From Gluconobacter cadivus (GTDB taxonomy: Bacteria > Pseudomonadota > Alphaproteobacteria > Acetobacterales > Acetobacteraceae): 64,000 nt of DNA. The translations under genes and the position numbers were made by a program. Shown here one piece after another: positions 17,287 to 25,802 of the stretch (its first letter is position 1; each line of letters starts with the position of its first letter). The notes beneath the pieces were generated by a model, which saw only the letters and a list, made by a program, of their open reading frames with translations, searched no databases and had not been told where the DNA came from. The DNA lies in NCBI RefSeq assembly GCF_015244745.1, contig NZ_JABCQI010000002.1, forward strand, positions 310,001 through 374,000. Direction: 5' to 3'.

Positions 17287-18510
17287 TTACCGCAAAATCC
17301 CCGTATGCCCGACGCTGTAGCGTCCCGGCTGCGGCCAAACCGTCAGGCCATGCGGCTCCGCGCCAACCGGGATCTTGCGCATCGCCCCCGTATCGGTGTC
17401 GATCGCATAGACCACATCGTCAAACCGGCCCGACAGCCAGAGCAGCTTGCCGTCCGCGCTGACATTGCCCATGTCCGGGCTACCGCCACCGGGGATCATC
17501 CAGGTCTTAACGACCTTGTCCGTCGCAAAGTCTATGACCGACACGCCACCCGGCCCATGCTTCGGACCATGAATGCGGTGTGACCCACGATTGGCGACAT
17601 ACATCATCTTGCCGTCACGGCTCGGATACAGGCCATGCGTACCGATACCCGTCGGAATGAAGCCGGTTTCCTTGAAGGAATCCCCGTCCACGACGAACAC
17701 ACCGTCCGCCATCATGTCCGCGACATAGAACTTGTGACCATCCGGCGCCGTCAGAATGTCCTGCGGCATCCCGCCTTTGGACAGCTTCAGCATCCCGATC
17801 ATCTTCAGATTCACCGTATCGACCTTGGCAACATAACCGCCAAACTCGCAGGTAAAGATCGCGTATTTCCCGTCAATGGAGAAATCAGCGTGATTGACGC
17901 CCTTGCATTCCGGCGTCTCGACCGAACCCTTCAGCTCCATCGTATGCGGATCGCGGAAGTCCAGACGCTTGTGCGCCTCGGCCACCGTAATTGCGTATTT
18001 CCCGTCCGGCGTGAAATACATGTTGTACGGATCATCCACGGCAATGGACGGACCCGGCTTGGCCGTCGCCGGATTGATCGGCGTAAGCGACCCGTCCGGA
18101 CGGCCTTCGCTGTTATTCGTCACCCACAGCGTCCGCAGGTCCCAGGACGGCACCACATGCTGCGGCGAATGGCCGACCGGGAACGTGTCCACGACCTGAA
18201 AAGACGCCGGATCGATCACGGAAACGCTGTCCCCGCGCAGGTTCGGCACATAGACACGCGCCGGGTCCTGCGCGATCGCGGGCGAGATATGGGACGGCGT
18301 CGTCTCGCTATAGATGTTCTTCGAATCAATCACCGGCGGCATCCCCGGAATCGTCTGGATGCCGGACGCCGCAACTGGGGCGGCCGCAGCATCAGCCGGA
18401 ACCGGTACCATCGGCGCGCTCGGAGAATAGTCCTGCGCATGGGCCGCGGCAGCTCCCAGGGTAGTTCCCAGCAGCGTCATCGCCACCAGAAGAGGAGTCT
18501 TGAAGGTCAT
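17287..18510 (-). CDS. exported YVTN-type beta-propeller protein
   Basis: A 407-residue protein with a Sec signal peptide (LLVAMTLLGTTLGAAAAHAQ), a Pro/Ala-rich linker, and then repeated propeller blades from about residue 80. Repeats are seen as VYVPNLRGDSVSVIDPASF, TLWVTNNSEG, MYFTPDGKYAITVAEAHK, KFYVADMMADGVFVVDG and MMYVANRGSHRI. Such propellers usually bind proteins, small ligands or cofactors in the periplasm, and some are YncE-like. Its start overlaps the stop of the exported creatininase-family gene (ATGA, 18507-18510), so the two are made together and probably act together. Confidence 0.9.
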   Translation of the reverse strand: MTFKTPLLVAMTLLGTTLGAAAAHAQDYSPSAPMVPVPADAAAAPVAASGIQTIPGMPPVIDSKNIYSETTPSHISPAIAQDPARVYVPNLRGDSVSVIDPASFQVVDTFPVGHSPQHVVPSWDLRTLWVTNNSEGRPDGSLTPINPATAKPGPSIAVDDPYNMYFTPDGKYAITVAEAHKRLDFRDPHTMELKGSVETPECKGVNHADFSIDGKYAIFTCEFGGYVAKVDTVNLKMIGMLKLSKGGMPQDILTAPDGHKFYVADMMADGVFVVDGDSFKETGFIPTGIGTHGLYPSRDGKMMYVANRGSHRIHGPKHGPGGVSVIDFATDKVVKTWMIPGGGSPDMGNVSADGKLLWLSGRFDDVVYAIDTDTGAMRKIPVGAEPHGLTVWPQPGRYSVGHTGILR

Positions 18511-19364
18511 GGATGGCTCCTTTGGAAAGACTGGATTGCCGCAACCGCGGTCCGGATCTGCATGTCCGTGCCGATCCGGCCGAGTCCGGCCGATGCCCGC
18601 CGCGGATCGCCACCATAGACGCCCTCGGCCACACCCGGTTTCGGAGCCTTGCGCAACGCCTCCTGACGCACAAGCGACGGATCAACCGCCAGCATCAGCG
18701 ACGTATCGCTCAGCTCCGCATGAAGCCCCACTTCCGCACCATAACCCTGCCCACGCAGGGCATCGGCATACTGATGGGGCACGACTTCATAATAATCCCG
18801 CACATAAAGCACGGCGGCCTGGCCTTTCCAGGCCCGGTTCAGCTCCTGCACCACCTGCGCCATGAAAGACTGATAGCCCCCATGGTCGCCCAGCAGCACG
18901 ATCCGCCTGAACCCCTGAACGCGGAAACTCTCCGCAGCGCCCTTGAGCAGCCCCTCGAATACGGCAGGCGGCACGGAAATCGTGCCCGGAAACTTCATGT
19001 GGGACGTGCGCGGGCTCGTCGAGCCCTCCGGCACATAGGCCACAACAGGCGCCACCAGCGTATGCCCGGCCTGAACCGCAATCATATCGGCCAGAACCTG
19101 AGCCCGCACATTATGCTTGCCGACCGCAATATAAGGCCCGCTCTGCTCGGTCCCGCCGACAGGAATAATGACGGTATCGGTCCCCGCTTTCACATCCTGC
19201 GCCACCTCGGTCCAGCTCCGGCACGCAAATTCGGCCTGAAGCGCAAGCCCGGTGCAATGTGCGCCGCCCTCGTCCAACCCCTGCGCCTGCGCGAAACCCG
19301 CAGACAGCCCGATCCCCGCACAGAAGAGGGCAGAACGACACGACAGGCGAAGCAGGTTGAACAT
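18507..19364 (-). CDS. exported creatininase-family hydrolase
   Basis: A 285-residue member of the creatininase/MftE superfamily of metal-dependent amidohydrolases, unusual in carrying a signal peptide (ALFCAGIGLSAGFAQAQ), hence periplasmic. Family motifs are PVGGTEQSGPYIAVGKHN (usual EQHGPHLP-x-x-TD ligand loop, here ending in KHN), RTSHMKFPGTIS, LLGDHGGYQ and EVGLHAELSDTSLML. The Glu, His and Asp ligands are retained but the first loop differs from cytoplasmic creatininases. The substrate is unknown; a peptide or amide is possible by analogy with MftE. It forms an operon with the YVTN propeller. Confidence 0.87.
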   Translation of the reverse strand: MFNLLRLSCRSALFCAGIGLSAGFAQAQGLDEGGAHCTGLALQAEFACRSWTEVAQDVKAGTDTVIIPVGGTEQSGPYIAVGKHNVRAQVLADMIAVQAGHTLVAPVVAYVPEGSTSPRTSHMKFPGTISVPPAVFEGLLKGAAESFRVQGFRRIVLLGDHGGYQSFMAQVVQELNRAWKGQAAVLYVRDYYEVVPHQYADALRGQGYGAEVGLHAELSDTSLMLAVDPSLVRQEALRKAPKPGVAEGVYGGDPRRASAGLGRIGTDMQIRTAVAAIQSFQRSHP

Positions 19365-19502
19365 CAGGGCCGGAACACCTCTGGCAATGGCTGCCCTTCC
19401 CTACCCCATCTTCCCCTTCCTGTTCCAGAGGCTGCGTCTCCAAAGCGCTCCTTTCAGAAGACGCCGGTCTTTTCGCAAACGCATCATGCAGTATAAGACA
19501 TC

Positions 19503-20000
19503 ATGCCTTTTCCGATTTCCTACGACCCCGATCCTGTCGACAGCGCCGCCCACCTGATTCAGGTCGCGCTTACGCCGGTTTTCATGCTCTCCGGCATCGG
19601 CACCCTCATCAACGTCTTCAATACCCGTCTGGCCCGCGTCACGGACCATCTTGAAGACGTCCGCAAGAAACTCGGCACTCCGAAAACGGACGACACCCCC
19701 GTCGATCCCATCGACACGCCTGCCCGCCTGCGCAACCAGCAGGCCCGCCTGCATCGCCGCGTCTTCGTTCTGGACGCCGCGATTCTCCTGAACGGGATCG
19801 GCGGCGCCTCAACCTGCGGCGCGGCCATGGCGCTGTTTGTAGGCTCTCTGCGCGATGCTTCGACCTCGGCATGGCTGCTGGCGTTTTTTGGCATAGCTCT
19901 CGCCTGCACCGTCGGATCGCTCATGTTCTTCCTCGCCGACACCCTCCTGAGCTGGCACGGCCTGCGCCATGACAGCGATCTGAGCCTCAACGCAGAATAA
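19503..20000 (+). CDS. DUF2721 family membrane protein
   Basis: A 165-residue inner-membrane protein. The opening AAHLIQVALTPVFMLSGIG and then TLINVFNTRLARVTD are the signature of DUF2721. Two further hydrophobic helices lie at about 90-115 and 118-145, separated from the first by a charged loop. Function of the family is unknown. It diverges from the creatininase-family gene over 138 bases; it appears to have its own transcript. Confidence 0.88.
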   Translation: MPFPISYDPDPVDSAAHLIQVALTPVFMLSGIGTLINVFNTRLARVTDHLEDVRKKLGTPKTDDTPVDPIDTPARLRNQQARLHRRVFVLDAAILLNGIGGASTCGAAMALFVGSLRDASTSAWLLAFFGIALACTVGSLMFFLADTLLSWHGLRHDSDLSLNAE

Positions 20001-20118
20001 GCCGTCGCGCAACTTTATTTCAAAAACCACCGGGAACGGTACTGTTTTCCGAAAGAAATCCGGGCAATTCCCCGAATCGCGCTTTACTTTATCCTTGATG
20101 AAATAATCGCATCTTCGT

Positions 20119-20134
20119 AACGGAAACTTCCGTT
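20119..20134. promoter_or_regulatory. perfect inverted repeat, possible operator
   Basis: AACGGAA-AC-TTCCGTT, two perfect 7-base arms, lies 150 bases ahead of the small-peptide gene in an otherwise gene-free 283-base stretch. It may be an operator; no factor can be named. Confidence 0.4.
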
Positions 20135-20175
20135 CCACAAAGACGGCGAAAGTTTAAAAAGCCTTTATGCAGGAA

Positions 20176-20195
20176 ATGCAGGTCTGACCCTGCAT
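20176..20195 (+). other. leader hairpin ahead of the 45-residue gene
   Basis: ATGCAGG pairs with CCTGCAT around TCTGAC, about 90 bases upstream of the small gene. It would lie in the 5' leader if transcription starts upstream of it. Confidence 0.4.
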
Positions 20196-20283
20196 CTGTA
20201 TTTGTTGCTTCGAACATCGATTCTGGAGTTTCTCCCGCTGCACGCCGCAAAACGGCACACAGATCCACACGGAGATTTTCCAG

Positions 20284-20421
20284 ATGACGTCCATGACCCT
20301 GATCCACCTGATCGGCCTTCCCACCAGCCTTCTCGCACAGTTCTCGATGGTTGCCTTCGTTCCGATGATCGGCGCCCTGATGATCGCTACGGTTGCCGCC
20401 GACCGCGTTTCCGAGAGCTGA
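20284..20421 (+). CDS. 45-residue hydrophobic peptide, unannotated-type small gene
   Basis: A short frame starts at ATG 20284 with GGAG about nine bases upstream and stops at TGA 20419-20421. The product is one hydrophobic helix (LIHLIGLPTSLLAQFSMVAFV and PMIGALMIATVAA) ending in charged DRVSES, typical of small single-pass membrane proteins. I recognise no family. Support is the ribosome site, the membrane-helix character, the long structured leader and the lack of any other gene for 470 bases. It is convergent with the Bcr/CflA gene. A dyad (20435-20467; CGGGAC/GTCCCG enclosing GCCCGGC/GCCGGGC) follows the stop and could end its transcript. Confidence 0.55.
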   Translation: MTSMTLIHLIGLPTSLLAQFSMVAFVPMIGALMIATVAADRVSES

Positions 20422-20475
20422 TCACAGTCTTCTCGGGACAAGCCCGGCCTCGCGCCGGGCGTCCCGCTCCGGCCC

Positions 20476-21681
20476 TTATTGCCGGACAGACAGATAGGAT
20501 TGCGGATCCAGCCGGCGGCGCCACAGATCGCACAGCCAGCAGAAACTGATCCCCACCAGCATTCCAACCGATGTTGACCCGACCCAATCCGGCGGCAGAA
20601 ACGACATCAGCACCCCCGCCAGACCGGCAATCGTCCAGTTCAGCGTCCCCATCAGCGCCGCAGCCGCGCCCGCCTGATGCCCGTGATGCGTCAGCGCCAG
20701 AATGCCCGCATTCGGCCCGATAAAACCCAGCGAAAATGTGGTGCACCAGATCAGCGCGCACAGAATCCACGGATTCTGCGGCCCCGCAAATCCGCTCAGA
20801 CACACCACCACCGCCAGCGCACAGAACAGCAGAACCGCCAGCATCGCAGTCTCCATCACCCGCGTGAACAGGAAACGGTTTGCCAGTTTGGCATTCACCT
20901 GCGAACCGATGATGAAGCCGATCCCGTTCAGCCCGAAGAAAATGGCGAACAGATGCGGCGAGAAATGCAGAATATTCTCGAACAGCGCCGGTGCATTCGA
21001 CAGATAGGCAAACATCGTGAAGGTCGCAAAACTCACGACCATGACCGCAGAACAGAACAGCGGCTCACGCAGCAGATCGCGGTAACGCGCCACCATCCCG
21101 CTGACCGGCAGTGCAAAACGCCGGTCCAGGGGCAGTGTCTCGGGCAGCAGACACAGCGTACAGAAAAACATCACGACGCCGAAAACGACATTCGCCCAGA
21201 AAATCAGCCGCCAGCTTCCCCAGTCCAGCAGAAAACTCCCGATCGACGGTGCCAGCAGAGGCCCCAGACCGAAAATCAGCATCAGCTGGGACATGAGCTT
21301 CACGCCCGCCGACCCGGTCGCCACATCCCGCACCATTGCCCGCGGCGCCACGGAACTGATCGCCCCGCCCAGAGCCGCCACAAAGCGCAGCGTGCAGAAC
21401 ATGTGAAAACTGGTCGTCAGGGCCAGCCCGACCGAGGCAAGGGCATACACCACAAGCCCGAACAGGAGCGGCAGCTTGCGCCCATACCGGTCGCAGAGCG
21501 GCCCCAGCGTGAACTGCCCGATCGCCAGCCCCGCCAGCCACGCTGTCAGCGTGAGCTGCGCCGAACCGGCCCCATGCCCCAGATCGTGCTCAAGTTCCGG
21601 AAAGGCCGGAAGATACATGTCCGTCGAAACAGGCCCCAGAATGAAGATCACACCGATCAGCACACGGGTCAGGCCATTCAT
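20476..21681 (-). CDS. MFS drug exporter, Bcr/CflA type
   Basis: A proton-driven 12-helix exporter of about 401 residues. The first helix carries GPVSTDMYLPAFPEL, the Bcr/CflA signature, and the loop after helix 2 carries LGPLCDRYGRKLPLL, the MFS motif A. The open frame extends to 21774, but those extra codons are translated from the pstS terminator hairpin. The start must therefore be downstream: ATG 21681 (chosen) or GTG 21723. Neither has a strong ribosome site. Substrate is unknown; family members export chloramphenicol, bicyclomycin, or metabolites. Confidence 0.88.
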   Translation of the reverse strand: MNGLTRVLIGVIFILGPVSTDMYLPAFPELEHDLGHGAGSAQLTLTAWLAGLAIGQFTLGPLCDRYGRKLPLLFGLVVYALASVGLALTTSFHMFCTLRFVAALGGAISSVAPRAMVRDVATGSAGVKLMSQLMLIFGLGPLLAPSIGSFLLDWGSWRLIFWANVVFGVVMFFCTLCLLPETLPLDRRFALPVSGMVARYRDLLREPLFCSAVMVVSFATFTMFAYLSNAPALFENILHFSPHLFAIFFGLNGIGFIIGSQVNAKLANRFLFTRVMETAMLAVLLFCALAVVVCLSGFAGPQNPWILCALIWCTTFSLGFIGPNAGILALTHHGHQAGAAAALMGTLNWTIAGLAGVLMSFLPPDWVGSTSVGMLVGISFCWLCDLWRRRLDPQSYLSVRQ

Positions 21682-21746
21682 CCCCTGCGGGGATGTCTGT
21701 TCGGAAAGCGACGTAACGGACACGCGGGCACCACGACTCAACAGAG

Positions 21747-21790
21747 CAAAAAACAGAAAACGGGCTTCTCCCACACAGGAGAAGCCCGTT
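21747..21790 (-). terminator. intrinsic terminator of pstS
   Basis: On the minus strand AACGGGCTTCTCC pairs with GGAGAAGCCCGTT over 13 bases around TGTGTG, followed by TTTT-C-TG-TTTTTT. It follows the pstS stop by about 80 bases and occupies the 5' end of the longest MFS frame. Confidence 0.93.
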
Positions 21791-21871
21791 CCATACTCAA
21801 CGCCTTTTTATCCTGACTGACCAGCCCTGAAATTCAGGTTCGGCCCGTCATTGCGGAGACAGACGCAGGAC

Positions 21872-22900
21872 TTACTTCGGCCAGTTGGCCAGAATGTCCG
21901 TGCGCACGCTCTGCGGCAGGCCAACATAGTCGAGGCGGGCATTGTCCACATCGCCGTGCTGGAAACCCCAGGTAAAGAAGTCACGAACAGCCTTGCCGGA
22001 CTCCTTCTGCGCCGCATCGACCGGCACCAGAACGAACGTCGCCGTCACGATCGGCCAGGAAGACGCACCATCCGTGTCCAGCAGGTTCACGGCATAATGA
22101 TCGGCATGAACCCAGTCAGCAGCCTTGGCGGCTTCCGTGAAGCTGGCCAGCGTCGGAGCTACGAAAGCACCGCTGTGGTTCTTCATCTGGGCAATGTTCA
22201 GGTGGTTCTGGGCGGCATAGGCGTACTCGACGTACCCCAGACCACCTTCCGTCTGACGCACCAGAGCGGCCACACCGTCATTGCCACGCGCACCCGAACC
22301 GCCCGGCCAGGCGATGGACGTACCGGCACCGAGCTTCTGCTTCCAAGTCGGGGAGACCTGCGACAGATAGGACGTGAACACAAAGCTCGTGCCCGAGCCA
22401 TCGGCACGGTGAATCGGAGCCACATCCGTATCCGGCAGCTTCAGACCCGGGTTCAGGGCCTTGATGCGATCGTCATCCCAGGTCGTGATCTCACCGTCAT
22501 ACAGCGCAGCCAGTGTCGGACCATCCAGACGGAGCTGGCCCGGAGCCAGACCCGGCACATTCGCCACAACCACGATGCCGCTCATGACGGTCGGGAACTG
22601 GTACAGCTTTTCCTTGGCCAGACGCTCACCGTTCATTGGCTTGTCGGACGCACCGAAATCAACCGTACGGGCGATAACCTGATCCTGACCGGCGCTGGAG
22701 CCCACGCTCTGGTAGTTCACGGAAATACCGGCCTGGCTCTTTGCAGCCGTGCCCCATGCACCATAGATCGGTGCGGCGAAGCTGGACCCTGCGCCAGTGA
22801 TGTCCGCAGCCTGCGCCGACGACACGAACGGGGTCATGGCAACAGTGCCAAGGGCCGTGGCGACGAGAAGACCGAATAGCGGAGCTCTGCTCTTGATCAT
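21872..22900 (-). CDS. pstS: phosphate ABC transporter substrate-binding protein
   Basis: A 342-residue periplasmic phosphate-binding protein with a signal peptide (LLVATALGTVAMTPFVSSAQAA). PstS motifs are clear: ITGAGSSFAAPIYGAWG at the mature N-terminus, then YQSVGSSAGQDQVIARTVDFGASDKP, and HRADGSGTSFVFTSYLS. Phosphate-contacting Ser, Asp and Arg positions lie within those segments. The start has AAGGGA upstream. No pstC, pstA, pstB or phoU is adjacent, so the rest of the transporter must be elsewhere. A PhoB-type box lies 73-90 bases upstream and a divergent porin faces it. Confidence 0.96.
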   Translation of the reverse strand: MIKSRAPLFGLLVATALGTVAMTPFVSSAQAADITGAGSSFAAPIYGAWGTAAKSQAGISVNYQSVGSSAGQDQVIARTVDFGASDKPMNGERLAKEKLYQFPTVMSGIVVVANVPGLAPGQLRLDGPTLAALYDGEITTWDDDRIKALNPGLKLPDTDVAPIHRADGSGTSFVFTSYLSQVSPTWKQKLGAGTSIAWPGGSGARGNDGVAALVRQTEGGLGYVEYAYAAQNHLNIAQMKNHSGAFVAPTLASFTEAAKAADWVHADHYAVNLLDTDGASSWPIVTATFVLVPVDAAQKESGKAVRDFFTWGFQHGDVDNARLDYVGLPQSVRTDILANWPK

Positions 22901-22972
22901 GGGAATCCCTTATGGGGCGTGAAAACTGCCCCTTAGTAACGCTGGCGCGGATACAGAAACAGTGGGACCTGC

Positions 22973-22990
22973 GTGATAGTTTCATGACAG
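22973..22990 (-). promoter_or_regulatory. PhoB box (pho box) of pstS
   Basis: On the minus strand CTGTCAT (22984-22990) is followed, exactly 11 bases on, by CTATCAC (22973-22979). This is the direct-repeat form of a PhoB site, at the right orientation and distance for pstS. Confidence 0.8.
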
Positions 22991-23119
22991 CCCCCGCACA
23001 CCCCTAAGTGCCGAAATGTCACACCCCTCCTGCCCCGACCCGCCGGTCAGCGCTCCCTTCGCAACAAAACTGACATATGAAATCCCGAACTCCCTGTTTT
23101 CCGGGGCTTTTCACGCCTT

Positions 23120-23148
23120 CTGTCATGGAACTGTCATGTTCCCGTCAT
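23120..23148 (+). promoter_or_regulatory. triple PhoB box of the porin gene
   Basis: Three heptamers in direct repeat at strict 11-base spacing: CTGTCAT (23120), CTGTCAT (23131) and CCGTCAT (23142). This is a textbook PhoB array, ending about 83 bases before the porin start. Confidence 0.88.
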
Positions 23149-23231
23149 GAAACCTTCCCATTATTTCAAAAAGCGAATCAGATACCTGAACTGCGGAACA
23201 CACGCCCTCCCCAGAAGGACGCACCGCAGCA

Positions 23232-24959
23232 ATGGCTTTCTCTTTCCGTCGGACCACAGGTCTTCCCAAGGCCCTTTTGGCCACAACGACCCTGGTTTCC
23301 CTCCTCCCGCTTTGTGGTCACGCCCGGGCCGCCGACCAGATGCAGATCATGGAACGGCAGATCCAGGCCATGCAGGCCCAGCTCACCAGCATGAAGAAAG
23401 AACATGCTGAAGAAGTGAAGCGCGCCCGTGCCGTTCTGGCCCGCCAGCGGGAAGAAGCCGAAAACAACCCCTACGCCCAGCGTGGCCGTTATATCGGCCA
23501 GCCCCGCACGGCCGCGCAGCCTCTGATCAGCGTTCGCCCGGCCAAGCCCGGCGCCGATGATGGTCGTCCGCCGTCAGACCGCGCTGACGTCTCCTCTTGG
23601 GCCGACTTCCAGCGCGCAACCGCCCAGGACGAAGAAGTCAGCGTCGGCGGCATCAAGGTCGGCTTCCCGGGCGGTCGCCCGACGATCCAGTCTTCGGACG
23701 GCGCCTATGCCCTCTCGATTGGCCTCGCCTATCATGAAGACTTCGGCGGCTTCTTTAATTCCGGACCTCGCGGCAATGACACCCGTGGTGCTTTCAACAG
23801 CTTCACCACCAACCAGCGCCGCCTGCGTATTCCGTTCATGTTCCGCTACAAGAACTGGGTCGCGGCCGTCACGCCTGATTTCGGCGCCAACCATAACGAT
23901 GGTTATGTCGGCCTCTACGAAGGCAACCTGAACTACACCGGCTTCCGCAACACCATCCTGACGGTCGGCTATTTCCAGCCCCGCGTGACGGAAGAGGACG
24001 CCGAAAGCTCCAACGACTTCATGACGCTGGAACGTCCCAGCATCACGGATATGGTCCGTAACATCGCAGCGGGTGATGCCCGCTTCGTGGTCGGCGGCCT
24101 GCATTACGAGAAGCGCTGGTGGGTTGCCGGTTACTTCACCGGCCAGGAATGGGGTCACCGCAACGCCTCTGACATGAGCTCCACCTATTACGGTGGTGGC
24201 AGCGGATCCACGATAGACAGTCAGACGGGCGGTATGCTCCGCGCCGCTGGCCGTCCAATCGCCACCAAGGATGTGGATCTTCACGTCGGTGTATCGGCGA
24301 TTGCCGCTTTCCGCCTCGCCTGCAACACCGGAGCTAACGCCAATTACTGCTCTCGTACGACGTCCTTTGGGCAGCGTCCGGAATTTGATATTGGTGAAGC
24401 CAGCCTCGTAGCGACGGGTTCAATCACCAAGGCTGCCCAGGTCTGGGCCGCAGGCCCGGAACTCGGGTTCCGCTGGGACCGCTTCCTCGTGAAGGGCGAA
24501 TACTATCACGTTGGCGTTCAGCGTTCGCAGGCCAACCTGCCCGCGTTCAACTTCCAGGGCTGGTATGGTGCCGCTGCCTACACGATTTTCGGCAAGCCCC
24601 GTATGTATAACATCAAGGAAGGTGCATTCGGTGCACCTGGTGTCGGTGCGGATCAGGAATTCAACCCTGCGCTCAACCACTGGGGTGCCCTCGAAGCCGT
24701 GGCCCAGTACAGCGGCTTGGACCTGAACAGCAACATCAATGCCGCAACGGCCGGGATCACCAGCCAGAACGGCGTCAGCTACGTCCGGGGCGGCATGCAG
24801 AATGTCTATACCGGCGGCCTGAACTGGTACCCGAACCGCCATTTCCGCTTCATGGTGGACTACAGCCATTTCGTCACGTCTCGTAGCGTAGCCTCTGCCA
24901 CCAACGTTTCCGGTCGCTCTGGCAACTCTTTCGCAGCCCGTATTCAGGCTGCGTTCTAA
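23232..24959 (+). CDS. phosphate-selective porin, OprO/OprP-like
   Basis: A 575-residue outer-membrane porin. It has a signal peptide (ALLATTTLVSLLPLCGHARAA), a coiled-coil (residues about 35-80, QMQIMERQIQAMQAQLTSM), a Pro/Arg-rich linker, and a long barrel with aromatic girdles ending in Phe. The FRYKNWVAAVTPDFGANH and VGGLHYEKRWWVAGYF segments follow OprO/OprP-type porins. The tandem PhoB boxes directly upstream support anion or phosphate uptake under phosphate starvation, together with pstS. The start has AAGGA upstream. Confidence 0.9.
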   Translation: MAFSFRRTTGLPKALLATTTLVSLLPLCGHARAADQMQIMERQIQAMQAQLTSMKKEHAEEVKRARAVLARQREEAENNPYAQRGRYIGQPRTAAQPLISVRPAKPGADDGRPPSDRADVSSWADFQRATAQDEEVSVGGIKVGFPGGRPTIQSSDGAYALSIGLAYHEDFGGFFNSGPRGNDTRGAFNSFTTNQRRLRIPFMFRYKNWVAAVTPDFGANHNDGYVGLYEGNLNYTGFRNTILTVGYFQPRVTEEDAESSNDFMTLERPSITDMVRNIAAGDARFVVGGLHYEKRWWVAGYFTGQEWGHRNASDMSSTYYGGGSGSTIDSQTGGMLRAAGRPIATKDVDLHVGVSAIAAFRLACNTGANANYCSRTTSFGQRPEFDIGEASLVATGSITKAAQVWAAGPELGFRWDRFLVKGEYYHVGVQRSQANLPAFNFQGWYGAAAYTIFGKPRMYNIKEGAFGAPGVGADQEFNPALNHWGALEAVAQYSGLDLNSNINAATAGITSQNGVSYVRGGMQNVYTGGLNWYPNRHFRFMVDYSHFVTSRSVASATNVSGRSGNSFAARIQAAF

Positions 24960-24974
24960 AACAGACCCGTTCCC

Positions 24975-25000
24975 CTCTCCCGGACCCCGGTCCGGGAGAG
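24975..25000 (+). other. strong hairpin after the porin gene
   Basis: CTCTCCCGGAC pairs perfectly with GTCCGGGAGAG around CCCG, 16 bases after the porin stop. No T-run follows, so termination is likely incomplete or Rho-assisted; it may stabilise the porin mRNA. Confidence 0.6.
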
Positions 25001-25107
25001 ACCCCCAGCCCCCCAGCAAACACCATTGCGTGCACCCCCGCATTCCCGATTGCGATCCACGCCCCGCACACACCATGCTTCTGGTTCCACAACGAGAGAA
25101 CCGGCTG

Positions 25108-25641
25108 ATGCTCCCCAACGCAAAAACAGTTCTGCCCGCAGCAGCGCTCATCGCAGCCCTTCTGAGCCCCACCACCCGCGCGCAAACACCCTCCCATATC
25201 GTCACCAGTCAGAAACTCGACTGGGAAACCGCCGCTGCCCTCGCCGCCGAAGCCGTGCGCCTCTGCGCCGCACAGGGCTATTCCGTCACCGCCACCGTCG
25301 TGGACACAACCGGTCATGAACAGGCCGTCGTCAAAGGTGATACGGTCCCGCTGCAATCGCTCTCCGTGTCCTACCGCAAGGCCTACACGGCCTATTCCTA
25401 CGGTCTGGCCTTCAACAAAAACACAACCAGTGAACTGATCGCCGCAGGCGTCACCGGCCCTGCAAACGGCGCCCTGAACACCATCCCCGAAGTCCTGTTC
25501 GTGCCCGGCGGCGTTACCCTGCGCAGCGCAACCAATCATGCCATTCTCGGCGGCCTCGGCGTCTCCGGCGCCCCCGGCGGCGACAAGGACGAAGCCTGCG
25601 CCCTGCATGCCGTCGAAAAATTCCGCAGCGTCTTTCAGTAA
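25108..25641 (+). CDS. exported GlcG/HbpS (DUF336) family protein
   Basis: A 177-residue protein of the HbpS/GlcG family, some of which bind haem or corrinoids. It has a signal peptide (VLPAAALIAALLSPTTRA) and the family pattern WETAAALAAEAVRLCAAQGYSVTATVVDTTGHEQAV, then SVSYRKAYTAYSYG and GALGVSGAPGGDKDEACA-like ending. The start at 25108 has GAGAG upstream; an ATG at 25075 is also open. It follows the porin by about 150 bases with a strong hairpin between, so co-regulation by phosphate is uncertain. Confidence 0.88.
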   Translation: MLPNAKTVLPAAALIAALLSPTTRAQTPSHIVTSQKLDWETAAALAAEAVRLCAAQGYSVTATVVDTTGHEQAVVKGDTVPLQSLSVSYRKAYTAYSYGLAFNKNTTSELIAAGVTGPANGALNTIPEVLFVPGGVTLRSATNHAILGGLGVSGAPGGDKDEACALHAVEKFRSVFQ

Positions 25642-25802
25642 CGCGGCCATCAACCACACAATCAAAAAACCACGGTCTTTTTATTGCAGCAGAATTTTCA
25701 GAAATATTCCGTGTATCCCCCGGCCTTTACCGTGGAGTTCCCCTTTGAAGAACTTCCCGGTATTGTCCGGATTCATTGAATATGCCCTGAAAGACTGTCC
25801 TC

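Noticed and set aside
20677-21816. 379-codon plus-strand open frame
   Set aside because: Antisense shadow of the Bcr/CflA gene; Gln/Arg/His-rich.
24975-25000. Porin 3' hairpin as a full intrinsic terminator
   Set aside because: Stem is perfect but no T-run follows; listed as a hairpin only.
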